64,000 nt of DNA, taken from contig NZ_RFLV01000001.1 of assembly GCF_004920405.1 (NCBI RefSeq), positions 62,001 to 126,000 on the forward strand. The letters run 5' to 3'. The notes under the pieces were generated by a model. The model did not search any database. It was not told the DNA's origin and was given only the letters and a program-made list of their open reading frames with translations. Of this stretch, positions 8,742 to 18,200 are shown in pieces. The translations under genes were made by a program, and so were the position numbers. Source of the stretch: Pseudomonas leptonychotis. Its GTDB lineage: Bacteria > Pseudomonadota > Gammaproteobacteria > Pseudomonadales > Pseudomonadaceae. Numbering within the stretch: position 1 is the first letter of the stretch; every line of letters starts with the position of its first letter.

Positions 8742-9311
8742 CTAGGCGACTGCCGACAGATGGGTCGCAACAAATTTCTCCACCAGACGCTGGGAGATTT
8801 CGTCACCGTCCACCGGCGTAACCCGGGCGCTACAAGAAGAACACACCACCTGCTGACGCTCATTCAACTCAGCATGTTCCCCGCCGCACTCGGGGCACAC
8901 GGCAGGCAAGTAGTTGAAGACACCACGGCACTGCTCTGCCCAGTTACGCACAGTAGTCACAGCAAACACATCCGCAGGCTTCATGCCGACCCGTAACTGG
9001 TTCGACGCGTAGACGCTCAGGCTCTCCTCCAAGAGTGCCTTGCCCGCTTCGGTCAGCCCGCCTTCAAGGACAAATGCATCCAGGCTCCCGCAAACGGTTA
9101 CCGCATGCTCAAGCACGCTGGTTTTCGGCAAGGTACAGCCATAGAGTCGACCAAGCTGAAAACTCAGATCGACAATATCCAAAGAATCGGCGGACAAATC
9201 CTCAACCAAGCTACTATCAGGCGCTATATCCGCGGCATCAATCGCCAGCAGTTGCGCTAATATTTCACGGGCACTAACGATAACTTCATTCAGTTCGACG
9301 GGGTTATTCAT
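8742..9311 (-). CDS. extended acyl carrier protein with C-terminal Cys4 tail
   Basis: 189 aa, more than twice the size of a normal ACP. Residues 1-85 are an ACP: the phosphopantetheine site is Ser43 in EDLSADSLDIVDL. Residues 85-135 hold a helical extension, and the C-terminus carries CPECGG (139-144) and CSSC (157-160), a likely zinc ribbon. I know of no characterised ACP with this tail; it could dock the carrier to one of the cluster enzymes. It is the first gene of the operon. The start at 9311 (ATG, with AAGGAG six bases upstream) was chosen over an in-frame TTG two codons earlier. A MerR-type promoter lies about 80 bases upstream. ACP identity is firm, the role of the tail is unknown. 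Confidence 0.85.
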   Translation of the reverse strand: MNNPVELNEVIVSAREILAQLLAIDAADIAPDSSLVEDLSADSLDIVDLSFQLGRLYGCTLPKTSVLEHAVTVCGSLDAFVLEGGLTEAGKALLEESLSVYASNQLRVGMKPADVFAVTTVRNWAEQCRGVFNYLPAVCPECGGEHAELNERQQVVCSSCSARVTPVDGDEISQRLVEKFVATHLSAVA

Positions 9312-9387
9312 ATGCAACTCCTTATTTGTCCATTTGCAGAATTTCGTCGTATCGCAACGCTAAACAAGCACTTCGCTGCGGACGGCA

Positions 9388-9419
9388 AATCTAAACTCTC
9401 CCCCTAAGGGTAGAGTCAA
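9388..9419 (-). promoter_or_regulatory. MerR-type promoter and operator of the ACP/ketosynthase operon
   Basis: On the minus strand a -35 TTGACT (9414-9419) and a -10 TTAGAT (9389-9394) or TAGATT (9388-9393) are separated by 19 or 20 bases, longer than the normal 17. The spacer is filled by the inverted repeat CTCTACCCTTAGGGGGAGAG (9396-9415). This layout is the hallmark of promoters activated by MerR-family regulators, which untwist the long spacer. It lies about 80 bases before the ACP start. No merR-type gene is visible in the window, so the regulator is elsewhere or beyond the left edge. Confidence 0.7.
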
Positions 9420-10359
9420 TACGGCATTACCAACTTCGCGGAAATGTCATACACAAAAGGGACAAAGAGTTTCTTTACAACCCCACACTCTATCGAGCCT
9501 CAACCGCTCTAGATAAGGCCTTAACAAGAAACTTCCAACTTGCAAAACCACCAGACCAGCAACACCACTGCAGGCTTTCAACTACTTGCCAGCAAAGCAT
9601 TATGCAAACCAGCTCACACCTCATGGCCAACTTCTGACGACTTTCTTTCATTGCAATGGCTGTGCATTTCAACGCGCGCGCCAAAACAGGGCATAAATGA
9701 CTACAGGGTCATTAAAATAAAATCATTTATTCATAAATTTGATATGCAGCCGACATCAAGTATCCGTTAGTAAATACCTGACAGAAGAATTAAAGGCTTG
9801 GTATTTAATAATTGAAGTTACTAATACGAAAAATCAACTATTCAGACAGTGCTCAAGCACACTTCATCAAACCAATATGGATATACAGCTCACCCTCTGG
9901 AGCTTGCGGAACGCGCAGCTAGTTAGTGGATATAGCCACAACAATCGACGTGAGCCGTCAGCCCACAGGTAGCCTGGCAACACCTGTTGGCCTATTCACA
10001 ATCGGTTAGCTCGACAGGTAAACGGCGCCGCCTGGCTTGGGAAAGCAGTGAGTGCCATGCATGCTTAACCCCACGCCTCTAGCTCGGCGCACAGCAGGAC
10101 ATTTTTAGGGACGCCGAGGTGCCTGCCCGCCAAGCGCAACCCGGTTTCGTGCCCGTAGGCTAAATGCTGACAATCCAGTAGCTGTAGCCCTACCCTATGG
10201 GTTAAAGCTACGAGTCGACGCCAGGTATTGAACGATGCAGTCAGTCGCCCGCATGGGGCGTGCGCGACTCCAAAATAGAGCCCCTCAATCACCGCAATCT
10301 AGCGATTTGACATGCTGACTCGCCGACAGAGGCCTACTGAGCGACCCACAGCAGGTTGA
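9420..10359. other. about 0.9 kb gap without an intact gene
   Basis: No convincing coding region is visible between the operon promoter and gloA. The part from about 9690 to 9900 is visibly AT-rich compared with both sides. The right part (10065-10292, minus) holds a possible gene remnant described separately. Short open frames here have no recognisable motifs and no good ribosome sites. No long repeats, tRNA genes or transposase fragments were seen. The gap may mark the boundary where the accessory operon joined the conserved gloA-argG block. Confidence 0.5.
10065..10292 (-). pseudogene. possible remnant of a leucyl/phenylalanyl-tRNA-protein transferase (Aat)-like gene
   Basis: A minus-strand frame of 75 codons reads EGLYFGVA near its start, GLQLLDCQ in the middle and a LGVPKNVLL-like segment after it. 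This spacing and wording recall the C-terminal part of Aat (GGLYGVA, then GFxLIDCQ, then LGAxxIPRxxFL). Key residues of that family such as the GESMFS segment are not preserved, and upstream of the first codon the frame is closed by a TAG. It therefore looks like a decayed fragment, not a working gene. The resemblance was judged by eye and could be chance; an alternative is non-coding DNA. Confidence 0.33.
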
Positions 10360-10752
10360 TCAGTCCTTACGCGAAGGCGATAACAGCTCGATCTTGTAGC
10401 CGTCCGGGTCTTCTACAAACGCCAGGATGCTACTGCCATGCTTCATCGGCCCTGGCTCACGGGTGATCTTGCCGCCGCGGGCACGGATGTCTTCGCAGGC
10501 TTTGTACACATCAGCCACTTCCAGAGCGATATGGCCATAGCCGCTGCCCAAGTCGTAACTCTCTACGCCCCAGTTATGGGTCAGCTCAATCACGCTGTTA
10601 TGCGCCTCATCGCCGTAGCCGACGAACGCCAGGGTGAACTGCCCCTCGGGGTAGTCCTTGCGACGCAGCAGGGTCATGCCCAGCACTTCGGTGTAGAACG
10701 CGATGGATTTATCCATATCGCCGACGCGCAGCATGGTGTGCAGCAGTCTCAT
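10360..10752 (-). CDS. gloA: lactoylglutathione lyase (glyoxalase I)
   Basis: 130 aa cytosolic enzyme that isomerises the hemithioacetal of methylglyoxal and glutathione to S-lactoylglutathione. The four metal ligands fall at the same numbers as in E. coli GlxI: His5, Glu56, His74 and Glu122, which predicts the Ni-type bacterial enzyme. The start at 10752 ([16 protein letters not shown]) follows GAGGAG by seven bases; an upstream in-frame ATG is less likely. It lies downstream of argG on the same strand, separated by a hairpin terminator, so it is probably transcribed on its own. The gloA-argG-motY-pyrC-rnt order matches what I recall from Pseudomonas. Confidence 0.96.
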   Translation of the reverse strand: MRLLHTMLRVGDMDKSIAFYTEVLGMTLLRRKDYPEGQFTLAFVGYGDEAHNSVIELTHNWGVESYDLGSGYGHIALEVADVYKACEDIRARGGKITREPGPMKHGSSILAFVEDPDGYKIELLSPSRKD

Positions 10753-10796
10753 CAGGTATCTCCTCATCATTGCCCGCGATACCGGGCTTATAAATG

Positions 10797-10823
10797 CAAA
10801 CCCCGGCTTATGGCCGGGGTTTG
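10797..10823 (-). terminator. Rho-independent terminator after argG
   Basis: Inverted repeat CCCCGGC (10801-10807) / GCCGGGG (10813-10819) with a five-base loop, flanked by AAA and TTT. It lies 25 bases past the argG stop, between argG and gloA on the minus strand. Confidence 0.75.
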
Positions 10824-10847
10824 GTCAGGCTCAGGTGCTCAAGTCTA

Positions 10848-12065
10848 TCAGAGCATCTTGCGGCCTTTGCCGGCGGCAATGCGCAGGCGCAGGGCGTTGA
10901 GCTTGATAAAGCCTGCAGCGTCCTGCTGATTGTAAGCACCGCCGTCTTCTTCAAAGGTGGCGATATTGGCATCGAACAGGGAATCATCGGACTTACGCCC
11001 GGTGACGATCATGTTGCCCTTGTACAGCTTCATGCGTACCACGCCGTTCACGTTGGCCTGGGATGCATCGATCATCTGTTGCAGCATCAGACGCTCTGGG
11101 CTCCACCAGAAACCGTTGTAGATCAGGCTGGCATATTTCGGCATCAGCTCGTCTTTCAGGTGGGCGACTTCGCGGTCCAGGGTGATCGACTCCATGGCGC
11201 GGTGACCCTTGAGCATAATGGTGCCACCCGGGGTTTCGTAGCAGCCACGGGCTTTCATGCCCACGTAGCGGTTCTCGACCATATCCAGGCGGCCAATACC
11301 GTTGGCCCCGCCGATGCGGTTCAACTCAGCCAGTACGGTAGCCGGGCTCATCTCAACGCCGTCAATCGCAACGATGTCGCCGCCGCGGTAGGTCAGCTCA
11401 ATGTAGGTTGGGGTGTTGGGTGCGTTCTCTGGCGAGGTGGTCCAACGCCACATGTCTTCTTCGTGCTCGGTCCAGGTGTCTTCCAGCACGCCACCTTCAT
11501 AGGAGATGTGCAGCAAGTTGGCATCCATGGAGTACGGCGACTTTTTCTTGCCATGACGCTCGATCGGGATGGCGTGCTTCTCTGCGTAATCCATCAGCTT
11601 TTCACGGGACATCAAATCCCATTCACGCCATGGCGCAATCACTTTCACACCCGGCTTCAGTGCATAGGCACCCAGCTCGAAACGCACTTGGTCGTTACCC
11701 TTACCGGTCGCGCCATGGGAGATAGCGTCAGCGCCGGTTTCGTTGGCAATTTCGATCAAGCGCTTGGCGATCAGCGGACGAGCGATCGAAGTGCCGAGGA
11801 GGTACTCGCCTTCATAAATAGTGTTGGCGCGGAACATCGGGAAAACGAAATCACGCACGAACTCTTCGCGCAGGTCATCGATGTAGATTTCTTTAACGCC
11901 CATGGCCTTCGCCTTGGCGCGAGCCGGCTCGACTTCCTCCCCCTGGCCGAGGTCTGCGGTGAAGGTCACCACTTCGCAGTTATAGGTGTCTTGCAGCCAC
12001 TTGAGGATCACGGAAGTGTCCAGGCCACCGGAATATGCCAGGACTACCTTGTTTACGTCGGCCAT
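10848..12065 (-). CDS. argG: argininosuccinate synthase
   Basis: 405 aa. It condenses citrulline and aspartate with ATP to argininosuccinate, the penultimate step of arginine synthesis, in the cytosol. The N-type ATP pyrophosphatase loop SGGLDTS is at residues 12-18, and the chain matches the family along its whole length, including the conserved [12 protein letters not shown] segment. GGAG stands eight bases before the ATG at 12065. It is a single gene: a terminator follows and motY upstream is separated by about 130 bases. Confidence 0.98.
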   Translation of the reverse strand: MADVNKVVLAYSGGLDTSVILKWLQDTYNCEVVTFTADLGQGEEVEPARAKAKAMGVKEIYIDDLREEFVRDFVFPMFRANTIYEGEYLLGTSIARPLIAKRLIEIANETGADAISHGATGKGNDQVRFELGAYALKPGVKVIAPWREWDLMSREKLMDYAEKHAIPIERHGKKKSPYSMDANLLHISYEGGVLEDTWTEHEEDMWRWTTSPENAPNTPTYIELTYRGGDIVAIDGVEMSPATVLAELNRIGGANGIGRLDMVENRYVGMKARGCYETPGGTIMLKGHRAMESITLDREVAHLKDELMPKYASLIYNGFWWSPERLMLQQMIDASQANVNGVVRMKLYKGNMIVTGRKSDDSLFDANIATFEEDGGAYNQQDAAGFIKLNALRLRIAAGKGRKML

Positions 12066-12196
12066 GCCATCAACTCCACGGGGTTGTGCGGGAAACCCGT
12101 GATTCTACTGGTCGCGTCGCCTTATTTACAGAGGCGCGACAGCTTGTGACGACCAAGCGACGGTTAAATTGTTGAACAACCGTGCAATCACTGTTG

Positions 12197-13108
12197 CTAG
12201 GACGTGGCCGCAGGGTCAGTCGGCGCCGCTGCTGGCGCAGGTGGCACAGCGGCCTCAGGCACGCGATCAAGGAGGATGGTCACCCGACGATTCTTCGCCC
12301 GATTCGCTTCATTATTATTCGGCGCAACCGGGTAACGCTCACCATGAAAACGCATGGTGATCTGCTCAGGCGCAATCCCGCTCGCTTTGAGGTATTCCAT
12401 TACGGCCAAAGCCCGGCGGCGTGACAGATCGCGATTGGTCAGACGATTGCCGCTGTTGTCAGCATGCCCGTCAAGCTGAATACGGTTGACGCTGGGGTCT
12501 GCCTTGAGGAAGTTCAAGATGATCTCCAGCTTAGCCTGGGCCAGCGGCTCAAGGTCCACCCCGCCCCCCGGAAAGCCGACCTGGCTTTTACGTATTTGAT
12601 CAAAGTTCACCGGCAGCAGCTTGGCCGTGCAGTCCAAATAATCGTTGTAGGCCTTATGGAACTTAGCGGGCAGCAGACGCACCTCAACCGCATCACCGCC
12701 CATTGCCGCGCGATGCCGCACCACTGGGCTGCGGCCTTCAAGCAACCCCGTCAGCAAGCGCGCGCCCTGCTCCTGGGAACTGTTAAACAGCACCTCGGCG
12801 GGCACAACGCTGACCGAGCCCAGGTTGATATCACCTCGCCCCGGCTGCCAGGGCGCCGCCGCCGCCAACAGCGTGGCATTGCCAGCACCCAGCCAACGCT
12901 CGCGGGCTTCGAGACTGAAGGTGACCTGCTCGCCGGCACGGCGCACAAACACCCCGGATCCGAAATCGGTGACGGGCTGCGACAGACGGCACTCAAATTG
13001 ATCGCCGTCTACCTTCCACTCGATCTTCTCCAGACGCGTCTGGAAACTGATAGCAAGAGCAGGCTGGCTTGCCAGCAGGCAAAGCATGGCGAATGGGGTG
13101 AGTCGCAC
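12197..13108 (-). CDS. motY: flagellar stator-associated protein MotY
   Basis: 303 aa with a signal peptide (cleavage after ALA, residue 19), an N-terminal beta-rich domain (20-165) and an OmpA-like peptidoglycan-binding domain (181-282: DGHADNSGN at 213-221, LSRRRA at 228-233). MotY forms the T-ring around the basal body and helps anchor MotA/MotB stators in Pseudomonas and Vibrio. The C-terminal tail after 285 is Ala/Pro-rich. A GTG start at 13108 follows GGAG by six bases. The place beside pyrC supports the MotY call over a generic OmpA-family protein. It is divergent from pyrC, with about 210 bases between. Confidence 0.88.
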   Translation of the reverse strand: MRLTPFAMLCLLASQPALAISFQTRLEKIEWKVDGDQFECRLSQPVTDFGSGVFVRRAGEQVTFSLEARERWLGAGNATLLAAAAPWQPGRGDINLGSVSVVPAEVLFNSSQEQGARLLTGLLEGRSPVVRHRAAMGGDAVEVRLLPAKFHKAYNDYLDCTAKLLPVNFDQIRKSQVGFPGGGVDLEPLAQAKLEIILNFLKADPSVNRIQLDGHADNSGNRLTNRDLSRRRALAVMEYLKASGIAPEQITMRFHGERYPVAPNNNEANRAKNRRVTILLDRVPEAAVPPAPAAAPTDPAATS

Positions 13109-13317
13109 GACAGGCTCCAGGGAATACGGCTTACCCTGTGGCTATCGGTGCCTTCGCGGAAAACTTGAGCACAACCTGTAACTGCTCACACGTATCGCCA
13201 GCGCACGTCGAGCCTGCAGCAGGTTTACCGCTTTACCGGTAAGCGCCGCTTTCAGCGTGCTGCAACGGGGCTTTTCCGGTAGCATTCTCGCCACGTTTTG
13301 CCCGCCTGGAAGCTTCC

Positions 13318-14364
13318 ATGACTGACCGCCTTACCCTGCTGCGTCCCGACGACTGGCACATCCACCTGCGTGACGGTGGCGTACTGCCGCACACCGTCGC
13401 CGATGTAGCCCGTACCTTCGGCCGCGCCATCATCATGCCCAACCTGGTGCCGCCCGTGCGCAATGCCAGTGAAGCCGACGCCTACCGTCAGCGTATTCTT
13501 AGCGCCCGCCCAGCCGGCAGTCGCTTTGAACCCCTGATGGTGCTGTACCTCACGGACTTGACCGAGCCGGACGCTATTCGCACCGCCAAGGCCTCAGGCT
13601 TCGTGCATGCAGCCAAGCTCTATCCGGCCGGCGCAACCACTAACTCTGATTCCGGCGTAACCAGCATCGACAAGATTTTTCCGGTGCTTGAAACCATGGC
13701 CGAAGTGGGCATGCCGTTGCTGGTGCATGGCGAAGTAACGCGCAACGAGGTCGATATATTCGACCGCGAGAAAGTCTTTATCGGCGAGCATTTAAGCCGT
13801 GTGGTCGAGCGCTTTCCAACCCTGAAAGTGGTCTTCGAGCACATCACCACCCGCGATGCGGTGGAGTTCGTGCAAAGCGCCTCGGCCAACGTTGGCGCGA
13901 CCATCACCGCCCACCATCTGCTGTACAACCGCAACCACATGCTGGTTGGCGGCATTCGCCCGCACCTCTTTTGCTTACCAGTCCTCAAGCGCAATACCCA
14001 TCAGGACGCGCTGCTGGATGCGGCCACCAGCGGCAACGCCAAGTTCTTCCTCGGTACAGACTCGGCACCGCACGCCAAGCACGCCAAGGAAGCAGCCTGC
14101 GGCTGCGCCGGCTGTTACACCGCCTATGCCGCCATCGAGCTGTATGCCGAAGCCTTCGAGCAGCGCAACGCGCTGGACAAACTAGAAGCCTTCGCCAGCC
14201 TCAACGGCCCGGACTTCTACGGCCTGCCGCGCAACAGCGACAGCATCACCCTGGTGCGTGAAGACTGGACCGCACCGGCCAGCTTGCCGCTGGGCGATCA
14301 AACCGTTATCCCGCTGCGCGCCGGTGAAACCCTGCGCTGGCGTCTGCTGGAGAAGCACGCGTGA
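13318..14364 (+). CDS. pyrC: dihydroorotase, class II
   Basis: 348 aa. It cyclises carbamoyl-aspartate to dihydroorotate in pyrimidine synthesis. The binuclear zinc site is complete: HIH (His14, His16), the carbamylated Lys100 in AAKLYPAG, His137 (LLVHGEV), His175 (FEHITT) and Asp248 (GTDSAPH). Length and residue numbers match E. coli-type PyrC, not the inactive PyrC-prime paralogues. The final TGA overlaps the GTG start of rnt (GTGA), so the two are co-translated. Confidence 0.97.
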   Translation: MTDRLTLLRPDDWHIHLRDGGVLPHTVADVARTFGRAIIMPNLVPPVRNASEADAYRQRILSARPAGSRFEPLMVLYLTDLTEPDAIRTAKASGFVHAAKLYPAGATTNSDSGVTSIDKIFPVLETMAEVGMPLLVHGEVTRNEVDIFDREKVFIGEHLSRVVERFPTLKVVFEHITTRDAVEFVQSASANVGATITAHHLLYNRNHMLVGGIRPHLFCLPVLKRNTHQDALLDAATSGNAKFFLGTDSAPHAKHAKEAACGCAGCYTAYAAIELYAEAFEQRNALDKLEAFASLNGPDFYGLPRNSDSITLVREDWTAPASLPLGDQTVIPLRAGETLRWRLLEKHA

Positions 14365-15035
14365 GTGAAGACCTGTACGACGACGAATCTGAGGGCAACA
14401 GCCATTCTGGCCCACGCCACCCGATGGCCGCGCGTTTTCGTGGCTACCTGCCGGTAGTCGTGGATGTGGAAACCGGTGGCTTCAATAGCGCTACCGACGC
14501 GCTGCTGGAAATTGCTGCCACCACCATCGGCATGGACGAAGGTGGTTTCCTCTATCCGGAGCACACCCAGTTCTTCCGTGTCGAGCCGTTCGTAGGTGCG
14601 AATATCGAGCAAGCGGCGCTGGATTTTACCGGCATCAAGCTCGATCACCCCTTGCGCATGGCCGTTACTGAGGAGCACGCGCTGACGGAGATTTTCCGTG
14701 GTCTGCGCAAATCACTAAAAGCCAACGGCTGCAAACGAGCAATCCTGGTCGGCCATAACAGCAGTTTCGACTTGGGCTTTCTCAATGCGGCCGTGGTGCG
14801 TACTGGCATCAAGCGCAACCCGTTCCATCCCTTCTCCAGTTTTGATACCGCGACCCTGGCCGGCCTCGCCTATGGCCAGACCGTGTTAGCCAAAGCTTGC
14901 CAGGCCGCCGGGATCGATTTCGATGGCAAAGAAGCCCACTCGGCCCGTTACGACACTGAAAAGACTGCCGAGCTGTTCTGCGGCATCGTCAATCGGTGGA
15001 AAGAGATGGGCGGCTGGATGGACTTCGACGACTAG
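14361..15035 (+). CDS. rnt: ribonuclease T
   Basis: 224 aa DEDDh 3'-5' exoribonuclease that trims tRNA and other stable RNA 3' ends, including the end-turnover of the CCA tail. The catalytic set is visible: Asp35 and Glu37 (VVDVETGG), Asp137 (HNSSFDLGF), His193 and Asp198 (HSARYD). The GTG start at 14361 lies within the pyrC stop. A strong convergent terminator follows after about 160 bases. Confidence 0.96.
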   Translation: MSEDLYDDESEGNSHSGPRHPMAARFRGYLPVVVDVETGGFNSATDALLEIAATTIGMDEGGFLYPEHTQFFRVEPFVGANIEQAALDFTGIKLDHPLRMAVTEEHALTEIFRGLRKSLKANGCKRAILVGHNSSFDLGFLNAAVVRTGIKRNPFHPFSSFDTATLAGLAYGQTVLAKACQAAGIDFDGKEAHSARYDTEKTAELFCGIVNRWKEMGGWMDFDD

Positions 15036-15101
15036 GGTTAGGGCAGTCAACGATCTGCTGCGCGTCCGCCCTGCTACGTTAAAAACAGACGAGTAATGCT
15101 C

Positions 15102-15189
15102 ATGTACAAAAGTACACTCCGCTTACTCGCCTGCCTTTGCCTTGCAGGACTGTAGCTCGCAAGATCTAGAGCAGTTGTGTCTATGCTGA
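15102..15189 (+). pseudogene. possible frameshifted small lipoprotein
   Basis: An ATG at 15102 (or 15096) opens MYKSTLRLLACLCLAG and then stops at a TAG (15153-15155). One base out of frame, from 15151, the text continues as CSSQDLEQL up to a TGA at 15187. Removing one A (near 15149) would join the two into a lipoprotein signal peptide with a lipobox LAG-C followed by SSQ. It could be a decayed or miscalled tiny lipoprotein gene in the rnt-gdhB gap. There is no clear ribosome site and the product would be only about 28 aa, so chance is a real alternative. Confidence 0.3.
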
Positions 15190-15198
15190 CGCCAGACA

Positions 15199-15245
15199 TG
15201 AGCCAATAAAAAGCCCCGCACTAAGCGGGGCTTTTTATTGGCTCA
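15199..15245. terminator. strong convergent terminator between rnt and gdhB
   Basis: A perfect 21-bp stem (left arm 15199-15219, right arm 15225-15245) around the loop ACTAA. A GC-rich core GCCCCGC/GCGGGGC is flanked by A5 and T5 runs, so it works in both directions. Confidence 0.9.
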
Positions 15246-15279
15246 TAAACCGCGCAGGCCAAAGCCTGCGCGTTTACCC

Positions 15280-18200
15280 TTATGCGCTTTGCGCCAGGTC
15301 CATCAGCTCACGGTTAGCCACGGCGTACATGGCGTAATCGGTTGCTGTGGCGGCGCGCAGCTCACCGAGCATGAGCTTCCAGCGATCCACCAAACGACGG
15401 TGCTGATCCAGCCACACGCCGACACGCTCCTCGATATCCGCAGGACCTTCGGCCATCTGCAACACCGACACCGTGATGGCGCGCTGCTGCCAATCCAAGT
15501 CATCGCGGAAGGCTTCACGGGCCAGCGCTTGCCAGTTGTTTTCCACCGGCAGGCTGGTGATCTGCTGCAGATACCAGGACAACTCCAGGGAGCCGCCAAT
15601 GGCAAAGTACGCCGCCGCCACCCGGTCAGGCTCTTGGGCGGTGACGTCCGACGCCTCGATGATCGGCAGCAAGGTGTACAGATGGCTGGTGCCTGCAACA
15701 ACACGGGCCAGTACCTCCGGCACGCCGGCTTCGACATAGGCCTGGAAGCGTGCCAACCATTGTTCACGGGCCGGGCCTTCGAGCAGCTCGTCCAGACGCA
15801 GGGCCAGCGCTTCAACACGCGGCGCAAAATGCGCCACATCGCGCGCTGCATCAAGGTCACTACGGCGGTTGCGCAAGAACCAGCGAGTAGCCCGACGGCC
15901 CAGGCGCATCAACTCATCCATCAGATGCAGTTGCAGCTCTGCTGGCACCTGGTAATCCAGCGCTTCGATCTGCTGCCACCAGTGCGGCAAACGGAACAGG
16001 TCACGCACAATCACATAAGCCCCAGCGACATTCGCCGCGCTCATGCCCGTGGATTCCTTCAGGCGCTGCACAAAGGTGATGCCCATGTGGTTGACCAGAT
16101 CATTGGCGATCTGCGTGCTGACAATTTCACGCTTGAGGCGGTGACGACGCATCTGTTCGCCGAACTTCGTCGCCAGCAGCGGCGGGAAGGCCGTTTCCAT
16201 TTCACGCGCCAGGTACTCATCATCGGGCACCTGCGATTTGAGCAAGGATTCTTTCAAGTCGATCTTGCTATAGGAAATCAGCACTGCCAGCTCAGGCCGG
16301 GTTAAACCCTGCCCTTTGGCTGCCCGTTCATTGAGCTCGTCATCGGTGGGCAAGAATTCCAAACCGCGATCCAGCTTGCCAGCCGCTTCCAACGCCGACA
16401 TCAGACGTTTGTACTCACCCACCCGCTCGCGGGCACGGCGCTCGGCCAGCGACAGCGCCTGGGTTTGCTTGTAGTTGTTGCCCAACACCAAGCCGCCGAC
16501 CGCATCGGTCATTTCCACCAGCAGCTTGTTGCGCTGCTTGCCGGTCATGTCGCCAGCGCTGACGATTTCACCGAGCAGAATCTTGATATTCACTTCGTGG
16601 TCAGAACAGTCCACGCCACCCGCGTTATCGATAAAGTCGGTGTTGCTCTTGCCACCATTGAGGCCGTACTCGACGCGGCCCAGCTGGGTCATGCCGAGGT
16701 TACCGCCCTCACCTACCACCTTGGCGCGCAGTTCGCGGCCGTCGACCCGCAGAATATCGTTGGCTTTATCGCCGGCATCGGCATGGCTTTCTTTGCTGGA
16801 TTTGACGTAAGTGCCGATACCGCCGTTCCACAGTAAATCCACCGGCGCCTTGAGCAAGGCATTGAGCAGCTCGGTCGGCGCCAGCTTGTCAGCACTGATA
16901 TCGAAACGCTCTTTCATCTGCGGGCTGATGGCGATGCTTTTGGCGCTGCGCAGGAAGATCCCGCCGCCAGCTGAGATCAGCTTAGCGTCATAGTCAGCCC
17001 AGCTTGAACGCGGTAAATCGAACAGCCGCTGACGCTCGACAAAGCTCTTGGCAGCGTCCGGCGTCGGGTCGATAAAAATGTGCATGTGGTTAAACGCGGC
17101 GACCAACTGCAAGCTCTTGGACAGCAATAGGCCGTTACCGAATACGTCACCGGCCATGTCGCCGATACCAATCACCGTCACGTCATCTTTTTGTACGTCG
17201 ATGCCGCGCTCACGGAAATGCCGCTGCACCGAGACCCAGCCGCCTTTGGCCGTGATGCCCATGCCTTTATGGTCGTAACCGGCCGAGCCACCCGAAGCAA
17301 AGGCATCGTCCAACCAGAAGCCATAATCAGCAGCAATGCCATTGGCAATGTCGGAGAAGGTTGCAGTGCCTTTGTCGGCAGCCACCACCAGATACGGGTC
17401 ATCACCGTCGTGACGCACCACGCTTGGCGGCGGCACCACGGCACCTTCTTTAAGGTTATCGGTGATATCCAGCAGACCGCTGATAAAGATGCGGTAGCAG
17501 GCAATGCCTTCAGCCAGCACCTCATCGCGCGAACCGCCGAGCGGCAAGCGGCGTGGGATAAAGCCGCCCTTGGCGCCCATCGGCACAATCACCGCGTTTT
17601 TCACCTGTTGCGCTTTGACCAGGCCCAACACTTCGGTACGGAAGTCTTCCTCGCGGTCCGACCAACGCAGACCGCCACGGGCAACATCGCCAAAGCGCAG
17701 GTGCACGCCTTCAACCCGCGGTGAATAGACGAAGATTTCAAACTTCGGCGTCGGCCGCGGAATGTCCGGAATCGCCCGCGGGTTGAGTTTGAAGCTGAAG
17801 TAACTCTTCGGTGCGCCACTGGCATCGGCCTGGTAGAAGTTAGTGCGCAGAGTGGCTTTGATCAGGTCGAGGTAGCGACGCAGGATACGGTCTTCGTTGA
17901 GCACGGCGACGTTGTCCAGCGCCGAAAGAATCGCTTGCTCAAGTTTCTGCTGTTTATCTTCCAGGTCATCAGCGGTGAGCTTACGCGCTAGATAGAAACG
18001 CGTCTTGAACAGGCGCACCAGTTCCTTGGCGATGTCGGCGTGGTTGACCAGGGTGCTGGCGATATAGCTCAAGTCAAAACCCAGGCGAATCTGCTTGAGG
18101 TAGCGCGCGTAGGCACGCAGCAATGCCACATCGCGCCACGGCATGGCCGCCATCAATACCAGGCGGTTGAAACCGTCATTCTCTGCCGCGCTGCCGACGA

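Noticed and set aside
9739..9972. A 77-codon plus-strand frame in the AT-rich gap
   Set aside because: No ribosome site, no recognisable motif, and the gap shows no other sign of a plus-strand gene.
10794..12149. A 451-codon plus-strand frame opposite argG
   Set aside because: Antisense shadow of argG; no domain and no ribosome site.
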